From NCBI GenBank assembly GCA_029287105.1, contig JARFRT010000478.1, positions 1 through 9,323 on the forward strand: a DNA stretch of 9,323 nt, read 5' to 3'. Positions within the stretch are counted from its first letter, which is position 1. Each line of letters begins with the position of its first letter. The position numbers and the translations under genes were made by a program. Shown here piece after piece: positions 1 through 6,662 of this stretch. Under the pieces are notes generated by a model, which worked only from the letters and a program-made list of their open reading frames with translations, had not been told where the DNA came from and did no database searches. This DNA comes from Akkermansiaceae bacterium. Its GTDB lineage: Bacteria; Verrucomicrobiota; Verrucomicrobiia; Verrucomicrobiales; Akkermansiaceae.

Positions 1-23
1 GCTCACTCCACTCGACCTTGGTT

Positions 24-42
24 GAAACAGACCCGCTGTTTC
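24..42. repeat. Perfect 7-bp inverted repeat (hairpin) upstream of gene 1
   Basis: The sequence GAAACAG-ACCCG-CTGTTTC forms a perfect 7-bp stem with a 5-nt loop. No T-run follows, so it is not a classical intrinsic terminator on the + strand. It could be the terminator or mRNA 3' end of a gene left of the window, or an operator for gene 1. A shorter hairpin with the same arms and the reverse-complement loop sits directly after the gene 1 stop codon, at 3123-3137. Confidence 0.55.
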
Positions 43-90
43 GCGACATGATCATCACCCCAAACTTAATGACAAAACCTTCAACCCTGC

Positions 91-108
91 CACGTATCCT
101 AGCACGTA
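91..108 (+). promoter_or_regulatory. Paired CACGTA direct repeats before gene 1
   Basis: CACGTA occurs at 91-96 and again at 103-108, a 12-bp period, ending 13 bp before the gene 1 start. Between them lies TATCCT (95-100), a possible -10 element; the nearest -35-like hexamer, ATGACA at 69-74, is 20 bp away, which is longer than the usual 16-18 bp. The same CACGT-N7-CACGT layout occurs before gene 4. It may be a binding site for a transcription factor or part of a promoter, but a chance pair is not excluded. Confidence 0.25.
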
Positions 109-121
109 AGCCTACCATCAC

Positions 122-3121
122 ATGAAATACCCATTGCACCGCACCCTGCTCGCCGCAGCCATGATTGGCTGTCTCGCGACCGCTCATGCCGCCGACGGAC
201 CCACCCCGGTCCGCACACTCGGCCCCACCGGCCTGGAAATCGACCTCCGGAAGGACAACACGATCAAGATAACCAAGGTCCAGCCCGATTCGCCCGCCGA
301 TGGAAAATTCACCGAGGGCCAGGTCATCACCGCCATCAATGGCAAGTCCGTGCCCGAAGGCTTCTGGGAGCACCGCAAGTTCCTCGCCAACCAAATCACC
401 ACGGCCGAAGCCAGTGACGGCAACATCACTTTCACCACCAAAAGCGGCGAGGTCACCCTGACCCTGCCGATGCTCGGCGACTTTAAACCGACCTGGCCGG
501 TCGATTGCCCGAAAACCGACAAGATCATCGCCGCCAACGCCGCCTACCTCCGCCACAAGGCAAGCAAGGGAGGGCTGTCCAAGCCGAAGATGACCGATGC
601 ACTGGGCATCCTCGCACTGCTCTCAACCGGCGAAGAGCAGGACCTTGATGTCGTCCGGGGCATCTATAAGAAACTCGTCGCCGACTTCAATCCGGACAAG
701 ACCGGGGCCCACACCTGGCACCTCGGCCACCAGGGCATCGCGGCCTGCGAATACTACCTGCGCACCGGCGACCAATCGGTAATGCCCTACATCAACGCCA
801 TCTGCGGTGCCGCCCGACGCTACCAGGTGCAGGGGGGCTGGTACCACTGGGCCACCGCCGCCAACCCGAAATACGGTGTCGTCAATGCCACCGGCACCAA
901 CTTGCTCACCACACTGCTGCTCGCCAAACACTGCGGCGCTGAAGTGGACGACGACACCCTGCTCGAATCGCTCCGCTTCTTTTACCGCTTCGTCGGCCAT
1001 GGCACCAATGCCTATGGCAATGGCCGCCCGGAAACCGGACTCGGCAGCAACGGCAAAACCCAACAGATTGCCGCCGCCATGCAGATCGCTGCCAAGTCGG
1101 ACCAGCCCGGTATTTATGCCATGGCCCGCGATCAGGCCGCATCAGCCTCGCTCTACGACTACACGGCCATGCTCGGCGGCCACACCGGCCCGATCGGCCT
1201 GATTTGGTACAACCCGGTCGCGTCACTGCTGATGGAGCAGAAACCCGATCTGTTCCGCAGCCGTCAGGACCAGGTCCGCTGGTGGTATGAACTCTCACGC
1301 CAGTTCGACGGCTCGTTCGTGATGTCCAGCGCCCGCGGCTACGACAACACCGAATACGGCCATGCCACGGTGCTTGGCCTGACTGCCACCCGCCGCCAGT
1401 TGCAGATCTTCGGGGCACCCACCTCGAAGTTCGGCAAGTCCTTCAGCCTCCCCGAGCGCCCGTGGGGCCGCCCCGCCGACGTCGCCTTCCTGACCATCGA
1501 CGGCAGCCCGAACTACCGTCCGCTGGACCCGGTCCCGCACCTCGAATACGAAAAGATCAAGACCGCCACCAAGGCCCAATTACGCCAAGTCGCCGGCCAC
1601 CCGCAGCACGCACTCCGCCAGGCGATCAGCGGCGCCATCCGCGCCGGTGGCCACGACGATCTGATCGAGGAACTGCTCGCCTCAAAGAATCCTCTGGAAC
1701 GCCACACCGGTTGCCTGTCGATCAACCAATTTGAACCATGGCGCCTGCGCTACAGCAAGGGCTGGGCATCCGCCGACTCCATCGAGCCAGAGCGATTCAC
1801 CCAAACCATGTTCGACCGTCTGGTTGCCATGGTCAAAAACCCGGACGAAGCCATCTGGCTGGTCGACCAGGCGCTGCTCGCCATGGCCCTCGCCAAACCG
1901 GAGCAGACGGCCGCCCACATCGACACCATCACCCCGTGGCTCGACCACGAAGAATGGTGGTTCTATGAATCCGCCAGCATCGCGCTCTCACCCTTGTTAC
2001 AGAAGCCTGACCTTGCCGCCAAGGTCATGCCTCTGATCGCCAAGGTCCACGCCACCATGGAGCACGCCCGTGCTCAAGGAACCATCATCTATCTACTGAA
2101 GAAGAACGCCGACAGCATGCCCGCGGAGTCACGCAAGCTCGCCGGCGAGATGCTGCGCACCGCCTACGCCGGCACCCCGACGCAGACATGGGAGGAAGGG
2201 GACATGGACCTCTCCGCGATCACCAGCGTCGCCCTCGCCAATTCCCTGGCGGCCGCCCTCGACATCGCACCGGAACTCGCCCCCGCCCTGGCCAAGATCA
2301 GTGTGGCGCGGCTCAAGGACCTCAGCCCGCGCGAACGCGGACTGCACATCGACGCCCTCGTCCAGGCGGCCAAGAAGCTCCCCGAAACCGAACGCAGAAA
2401 GGTCGGCAAGATCCTCAATACCCACTACCGCTCGGCCATCTTCGACGAATATGGCGACGTCCTCAGCCCGGACAACCGGGGCTCGGTGAATGCGATGGTC
2501 AAGCCGCTCAACAAGATCATCGATATCGACCAACTAGCCGGAATGCCGATCGGCTGGAAGCTGCTCGGTCAATCGGACGGTGGCGACCACGACTGGCTTT
2601 ATGCCTCGTTTGAGCCCGCTGAAAAGATCAAGTCCGAGCAGAAAAGCCGCTACCGCAAGGTGACCATTCCCGCGGAGTTCGTCGACTGGTTCAAGCCGGA
2701 CTACCAACCGGATCCGGCACGCTGGGTCAAGGTCACCGCCAAGGCCGGTGCCGCGGCACCAGAGAAATACCGCGACCAACCGGCGTGGAAGACCGCACCT
2801 CACCTCGGAGGCGAGGTTACCATGGTCCGTAAGACCATCGAGATCGACGACCTCGACCAGGCGCTGCTGCGTCTCGCCATCTTCAGCCGCCAAGGCTATC
2901 GCGTCTACGTCAACGGCACGATGGTCGCCGAACAAAGCGGGCGCTCGAAAACCTGGCAGCCGCGCATGGCCTATGCCAAGCCAGGCGACAAGCTCTATCA
3001 GGCGCTCAAACCCGGCACCAACGTGATCGCCGTCACCAGCTTCCTGCAGTATTTCAAGGGAAAGGAAGGCGACCTCGAGGTCTATCTCGAAGGTCTCAAG
3101 GAATTGCCCAAGCCGAACTGA
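122..3121 (+). CDS. Secreted PDZ/DUF6288-type protein with C-terminal galactose-binding-like domain
   Basis: This 999-residue protein has an N-terminal export signal with a hydrophobic core around residues 9-20 and likely cleavage after AHA (residue 23). Cys17 in the context MIGC leaves a lipoprotein alternative open. Residues about 33-118 resemble a PDZ domain, with LGPTG at 33-37, SPADG at 57-61 and a DGxI/INGK turn near 67-75. Residues about 120-435 match what I know of the DUF6288 family: the linker WPVDCPK, AAN at 137-139, EYYLRTGD at 210-217, a GGHTGP segment at 352-357 and DGSFV at 396-400. This region looks like an alpha/alpha toroid. Residues about 480-780 look like alpha-helical repeats. 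Residues about 845-992 resemble a galactose-binding beta-sandwich, with VYVNGT at 928-933 and PGTNVIAV near the end. An in-frame TAA at 107-109 leaves 122 as the only plausible start; there is no clear Shine-Dalgarno. The biochemical function is unknown. Since no Ser/His/Asp protease signature was seen, the PDZ domain should not be taken to mean protease. Confidence 0.85.
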   Translation: MKYPLHRTLLAAAMIGCLATAHAADGPTPVRTLGPTGLEIDLRKDNTIKITKVQPDSPADGKFTEGQVITAINGKSVPEGFWEHRKFLANQITTAEASDGNITFTTKSGEVTLTLPMLGDFKPTWPVDCPKTDKIIAANAAYLRHKASKGGLSKPKMTDALGILALLSTGEEQDLDVVRGIYKKLVADFNPDKTGAHTWHLGHQGIAACEYYLRTGDQSVMPYINAICGAARRYQVQGGWYHWATAANPKYGVVNATGTNLLTTLLLAKHCGAEVDDDTLLESLRFFYRFVGHGTNAYGNGRPETGLGSNGKTQQIAAAMQIAAKSDQPGIYAMARDQAASASLYDYTAMLGGHTGPIGLIWYNPVASLLMEQKPDLFRSRQDQVRWWYELSRQFDGSFVMSSARGYDNTEYGHATVLGLTATRRQLQIFGAPTSKFGKSFSLPERPWGRPADVAFLTIDGSPNYRPLDPVPHLEYEKIKTATKAQLRQVAGHPQHALRQAISGAIRAGGHDDLIEELLASKNPLERHTGCLSINQFEPWRLRYSKGWASADSIEPERFTQTMFDRLVAMVKNPDEAIWLVDQALLAMALAKPEQTAAHIDTITPWLDHEEWWFYESASIALSPLLQKPDLAAKVMPLIAKVHATMEHARAQGTIIYLLKKNADSMPAESRKLAGEMLRTAYAGTPTQTWEEGDMDLSAITSVALANSLAAALDIAPELAPALAKISVARLKDLSPRERGLHIDALVQAAKKLPETERRKVGKILNTHYRSAIFDEYGDVLSPDNRGSVNAMVKPLNKIIDIDQLAGMPIGWKLLGQSDGGDHDWLYASFEPAEKIKSEQKSRYRKVTIPAEFVDWFKPDYQPDPARWVKVTAKAGAAAPEKYRDQPAWKTAPHLGGEVTMVRKTIEIDDLDQALLRLAIFSRQGYRVYVNGTMVAEQSGRSKTWQPRMAYAKPGDKLYQALKPGTNVIAVTSFLQYFKGKEGDLEVYLEGLKELPKPN

Positions 3122-3122
3122 T

Positions 3123-3137
3123 GAAACCGGGTGTTTC
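3123..3137. repeat. Small hairpin just after the gene 1 stop codon
   Basis: GAAAC-CGGGT-GTTTC is a perfect 5-bp stem with a 5-nt loop that starts 1 nt after the stop codon. The following bases (CCTCGTTGG) are only weakly T-rich, so an intrinsic terminator is possible but unconvincing. Its loop is the exact reverse complement of the loop of the hairpin at 24-42, and the arms share GAAAC/GTTTC. Confidence 0.35.
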
Positions 3138-3489
3138 CTCGTTGGATCTGAAGAAGGGCGCGAAAGCCGTTTTATGATGAAGTGGCGCCAAAGTGCCTAC
3201 GCCCATCCTCGCACCAGCCGCTGCCGTGAAGGATCAATACAACCGCCTCGGGCTGAAATAAACGGGGATGTTAGAAATTCATTATCCAAACCCATTCCAT
3301 CAAAGCGACTGCCTTGGATGAAGATTCAGGCGTCTCCGGTGAAAGGCAGGGGCGCATTCATACGTTTAGAAAAAGGCAGCGGTTGTGCAACGATTCCGCA
3401 CCACCCCAAATGCAACGAGCCATGCACAGCGGTCATTCTCGACCAGAAGCCCCAAGGCAACCATCACCCGATCCAACAATATTCCCATC
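3138..3489. other. Intergenic spacer between genes 1 and 2
   Basis: This stretch of about 350 bp holds no convincing gene. The open frames crossing it (3174-3503 and the 5' extension of gene 2 from the GTG at 3385) encode low-complexity, Pro/Arg/His/Ser-rich peptides with no recognisable domain. The region is less GC-rich than gene 1. Its length suggests that gene 2 has its own promoter and leader rather than being translated tightly coupled to gene 1, but no confident -35/-10 pair was found. Confidence 0.6.
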
Positions 3490-4947
3490 ATGTCATACTC
3501 TAGAGACTTCCTTGCCCTCACCAGCGTTTTTCTGATCACGATCGCCGGCCCCGCGGCTGCCATCGTCGAGCCCGACAACCAAGGACGCTGGATCAAACCG
3601 ACCGGCATCGGCCCCGACAAAGAGGTGCCGGGTTTCCTTGTCAATCTCGGCCCTACCGGTGCCCGCGCCATCCTCAAAGAAAACTCATTCGTGGTGAAAC
3701 ACGTGTTTCCCCAATCCCCAGCCGACGGAAACTTGAAGATCGACGATGAAATCACCGGCATCGACGGCACGAAACTCGCCAAACACACGTTCGGCAAGTT
3801 CTACGGCATGAAATATGACATCGGCTACGAAGGCCCTATCATGGACTTTGGCAATGCCATCGAAAAAAGCGAAGGAAGCAACGGCCACCTGAACCTCGAC
3901 ATCATCCGCGACGGCAATGCCATGGAAGTCACGGTGAAGCTCAAAGCCATCGGCAAGTTCAGCGACACTTTCCCCCACCATTGTGCCAAGTCCAAAATGC
4001 TCGCCGCCAACGCGATCGATTACGTGCTCGATCACCAGGATGAACACTCAGGGTGCGTTCACGAAAAAGGAACCCGCGCCCTTGCGCTGCTGGCACATGG
4101 GAAAACAAAAGAGGCCAAAAAACTCGCTCACTCATGGAATAAGATGCCGACTGAAAAATCGTGGACGTGGTTCCCCTCTTACCAATGCATTTTCCTCAGC
4201 GAGTATTACCTGCAAACCGGCGACAAGGGGGTTCTGGACACGATCCGGAAGCTGACCGAGCGCCTCTACCTGTCGCAGGTCATCGATCCGGAACTCTACA
4301 AAGACAGCATGCATGGTGGAAAACCACAGGCCAAGAACTTCCTCAAGGGCGGCAACGGCCATGGTGCCCGGATCGCAGGATATGGCACGATGAGCATCAC
4401 CACACTTCTCGCCATGTTATCCTGGGAGCTGGCAGAGGATTGCGGTGTTGAAATCAACGAATTCAACCTCAACCTCGCCTACGACTGCATCCACACGCAC
4501 ACCCACCAGTCGGGCTACATGGGATATCGTTTCGGCACGGGAGCCTACACCCCTGTCGGCCGACAAGGGCTCTCCATCCTGGTTCACCAAGTGGCCGGGG
4601 ATCGCGACCAGCAAGACTACGTCAAGCGGGTCACCAAGCACCTCGCCAAATCAAAAACCCGACTCAATGACGGACACGGCGACAATGCCCAGGCGGTCAT
4701 TTGGGGGCTGATTGGAATACAACAATCGGGCGACGAAAAAGCGACCCGCGAAGTGCTCGATTACAACAAAGCCTTCATCAACATGGCCCGCACCCACGAC
4801 GGTGCCTTTGTGATCCAACCCGGTCGCAACGCCGCGGAGAAAGCCTACTACTTGTCACCGCGCATCCACCTGACTTCCGGCATGGCAATCATCCTCGGAA
4901 TGGCTGATCCCAAACTCAAAATTCAGGGACACAAGGCTGCGCGGTAA
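3490..4947 (+). CDS. Secreted PDZ/DUF6288-type protein, short paralog
   Basis: This 485-residue protein starts at the ATG at 3490, because an export signal follows directly (hydrophobic residues 8-19, likely cleavage after PAAA at residue 24). The frame is open back to a GTG at 3385, but the extra 35 residues are hydrophilic and would bury the signal. A PDZ-like domain spans about 50-152, with LGPTGAR at 53-59 and SPADG at 76-80; DUF6288-like sequence follows from about 155. Blocks shared with gene 1, in the same order, are LGPTG, SPADG, an F-x-x-T-(W/F)-P-x-x-C-x-K linker, AAN, EYYLxTGD, CGxE and DGxFV, so the two are paralogs. Gene 2 stops where the toroid ends and lacks the repeat-like middle and the galactose-binding-like C-terminus. 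His-rich HTHTHQ (335-340) and CVHEKG (189-194) are possible functional sites. Function is unknown; the start lacks a clear Shine-Dalgarno. Confidence 0.82.
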   Translation: MSYSRDFLALTSVFLITIAGPAAAIVEPDNQGRWIKPTGIGPDKEVPGFLVNLGPTGARAILKENSFVVKHVFPQSPADGNLKIDDEITGIDGTKLAKHTFGKFYGMKYDIGYEGPIMDFGNAIEKSEGSNGHLNLDIIRDGNAMEVTVKLKAIGKFSDTFPHHCAKSKMLAANAIDYVLDHQDEHSGCVHEKGTRALALLAHGKTKEAKKLAHSWNKMPTEKSWTWFPSYQCIFLSEYYLQTGDKGVLDTIRKLTERLYLSQVIDPELYKDSMHGGKPQAKNFLKGGNGHGARIAGYGTMSITTLLAMLSWELAEDCGVEINEFNLNLAYDCIHTHTHQSGYMGYRFGTGAYTPVGRQGLSILVHQVAGDRDQQDYVKRVTKHLAKSKTRLNDGHGDNAQAVIWGLIGIQQSGDEKATREVLDYNKAFINMARTHDGAFVIQPGRNAAEKAYYLSPRIHLTSGMAIILGMADPKLKIQGHKAAR

Positions 4948-4985
4948 CAACCACTCAATTGCCACCCTGGGCCATTCATTGGCGA

Positions 4986-6383
4986 CTACTTTTCATGAAT
5001 GAGGAACGGCTCACTCGCCTTCCACCAACGCTCGAACTCCATGCTCATCTCACGCGCGAGATCGGGCTGTTTCGCGGAAAGGTCATGCTCCTGCCCGGGA
5101 TCCGCCAGGCGGTCGTAAAGGCCCCATCCGCCACCCGGTGAGGCGGCACGGTGGAATTCCGGATGATCGGTGTAGCCGCGCCCCATGCTGGCGGTCTTGA
5201 CCCGCACGAGGTCATAATTGCCACGTCGGACCATTGCCCCTTCATACTTGTGCCGGTCCCGCTTGCCCGGCGCCCATCTGGCCACGTGGGCATGCAGGTA
5301 GCGGTCCGGCCAACTGTCATCTTTCCCGGTCAGGAGAGCCCATGCCGAACGACCCTCAACCTGCCCAAGCGCAGGATGAACCAACTCCGCCCCGGCCACT
5401 TGCGCCAGCGTCGGCAGCACATCGATGTGCGCGCAACTCTCTGTGACGTCGCCGGGTTTCAGCACTCCCGGCAGTCTCCAGAACGCCAGCGCCCGGGTGC
5501 CTCCAAGCCAAGCCGTCGTCTTGTGGCCACGCATATGCATGTTGTAAGCGTCCACCCCATCAGTTCCACCGTTGTCCGTCACCAACAGCACCAGGGTGTT
5601 TTTTGACAGTCCCTGGTGCTCGAGGAAATCCATCATTTCGCCGAGGATCCAGTCGACCTGCAGCATTTCGGCAAAAAAAAGATTTCGTCGTGGTGACACC
5701 CCCAGCACACCTCGCTCATCCGCCGCCTGCATCTGCCGTTCCATCTCCTTCACAAACCGCTCTTCGGCCCAGTAGCCACGGTGCGGGTCGTAGGTCGCAT
5801 AATAGCAGAAGAATGGCTCGTCCCTCTCATGCCCCATGAAAGCCATCGCTTCCTTGGCAAACAACTGATCCTGCGGCCCCTTCATCGGACGCCTCTCTCC
5901 ATTGCGGAGGAACACCGGATCCAGCGGCTTGTGTTGGGCCGCGGCCGCATCATTCTCGGCGATCACCCCGATATCGAAGCCACGCTTCCAGGGCACATAC
6001 TCGTCTTGATCCCCCAAGTGCCATTTGCCAAACATCCCGGTCGCATACCCGGCACGCTTGAGCACCTGTGGCAAGGTCACACACTCCGGGTTCATGCGTT
6101 CCATTCCATGGATCGTATGTGTCACTCCGGAGCGGAACTCATGCGCTCCGGTCATCAGCGCCGCCCGGGTGGGTGCACAGGTCGGGCTGACCATGAAGTC
6201 GGCCATCCGCACACTCTCGCCATGCAACCTGTCAAAATTGGGTGTCTTAAGCCACGGGTGCCCCTGCGCACTCATGTCGCCAGAACCCATGTCATCAACC
6301 ACGATCATCAGGATGTTGGGCCGCGGCGCCGCCATCGCCACGCCAGCGAAGGTGACAAGCACGGCAAGAATTCGTAAGTTCAT
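4986..6383 (-). CDS. Secreted type I (formylglycine) sulfatase
   Basis: This 465-residue enzyme of the alkaline-phosphatase superfamily should hydrolyse sulfate esters, probably on a glycan, outside the cytoplasm. An export signal occupies about residues 1-18 (cleavage after AMA). Metal-binding Asp pair D30/D31 (VVDD), the formylglycine motif CAPTR with Cys69, GKWHLG with K120 and H122, His201 in YDPHRGYW, VTDNGG with D270/N271, and Lys288 complete the expected active site; the Cys must be oxidised by a maturation enzyme encoded elsewhere. The C-terminal GLYDRLADPGQEHDL segment is typical of the family. The start at 6383 is chosen because the signal peptide begins there; ATG 6410 would add nine residues and is also acceptable, but the open frame further back to 6668 would bury the signal and overlap gene 4. 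Substrate is unknown. It converges on gene 2 with a 38-bp gap and is divergent from gene 4. Confidence 0.92.
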   Translation of the reverse strand: MNLRILAVLVTFAGVAMAAPRPNILMIVVDDMGSGDMSAQGHPWLKTPNFDRLHGESVRMADFMVSPTCAPTRAALMTGAHEFRSGVTHTIHGMERMNPECVTLPQVLKRAGYATGMFGKWHLGDQDEYVPWKRGFDIGVIAENDAAAAQHKPLDPVFLRNGERRPMKGPQDQLFAKEAMAFMGHERDEPFFCYYATYDPHRGYWAEERFVKEMERQMQAADERGVLGVSPRRNLFFAEMLQVDWILGEMMDFLEHQGLSKNTLVLLVTDNGGTDGVDAYNMHMRGHKTTAWLGGTRALAFWRLPGVLKPGDVTESCAHIDVLPTLAQVAGAELVHPALGQVEGRSAWALLTGKDDSWPDRYLHAHVARWAPGKRDRHKYEGAMVRRGNYDLVRVKTASMGRGYTDHPEFHRAASPGGGWGLYDRLADPGQEHDLSAKQPDLAREMSMEFERWWKASEPFLIHEK

Positions 6384-6662
6384 GTGCTGCCATACAGCCC
6401 GGAATTTCATTTTGATCAAGTTTTTTGGGTCGGTATGGCCCCCGCCATCAAGGTCCCGATCCTGGGCTTTCGCTCGACGGGGATTTGCTGCTCCACCCCT
6501 ATCCGCACCACCAAAGGGGTTGCTTTGGAAAAAAATGACTCCCCCCTTCGAGAAAGAGCATGGCATCCAGACACGTTTAATGACACGTATAACAGCAGCA
6601 GCGATGATGTGATCGGCGCTGACCCATACATTTTCCTGTCCACCCCCGTCCAATAACGACTC
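6384..6662. promoter_or_regulatory. Divergent intergenic region between two sulfatase genes
   Basis: These 279 bp separate two divergent sulfatase genes and must hold the start signals for both. Visible elements are the CACGT pair at 6572-6588 with a TATAAC box at 6588-6593, and a 6-bp hairpin CCAAAG-GGGTTG-CTTTGG at 6511-6528 followed by seven A residues. I could not assign a -35 element for either direction. No gene lies here. Confidence 0.5.
6572..6593 (+). promoter_or_regulatory. Paired CACGT direct repeats with a TATAAC box before gene 4
   Basis: CACGT occurs at 6572-6576 and 6584-6588, the same 12-bp period as before gene 1. TATAAC (6588-6593) overlaps the second copy and is a fair -10 hexamer; if used, it gives a leader of about 60 nt. 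No -35 match lies 16-18 bp upstream, so an activator-dependent promoter would fit. This is a pattern call from two sites only. Confidence 0.3.

Noticed and set aside
906..1418. A 170-codon minus-strand open frame inside gene 1
   Set aside because: Arg/Gly/Cys/Trp-rich composition and no recognisable domain; a shadow of gene 1 codon bias.
122..3121. Gene 1 as a PDZ-containing serine protease
   Set aside because: No protease domain or Ser/His/Asp motif was seen beside the PDZ-like segment; the remaining sequence fits a helical toroid-like region and a beta-sandwich.
3385..3489. N-terminal extension of gene 2 from a GTG
   Set aside because: The 35 added residues are hydrophilic, and a good signal peptide begins at the ATG at 3490.
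3174..3503. A 109-codon open frame in the spacer between genes 1 and 2
   Set aside because: It overlaps the gene 2 signal peptide in another frame, has no recognisable feature and no clear translation signal; kept only as part of the spacer description.
4948..4985. Bidirectional terminator between convergent genes 2 and 3
   Set aside because: Only weak imperfect inverted repeats (for example TTGCCA with TGGCGA) and no clear hairpin with a T-run.
6511..6535. Hairpin CCAAAG-GGGTTG-CTTTGG followed by A7 as a terminator
   Set aside because: The run after the stem is A, not T, on the + strand, and on the - strand the T-run comes before the stem; it also sits in a divergent promoter region where a terminator is not expected.
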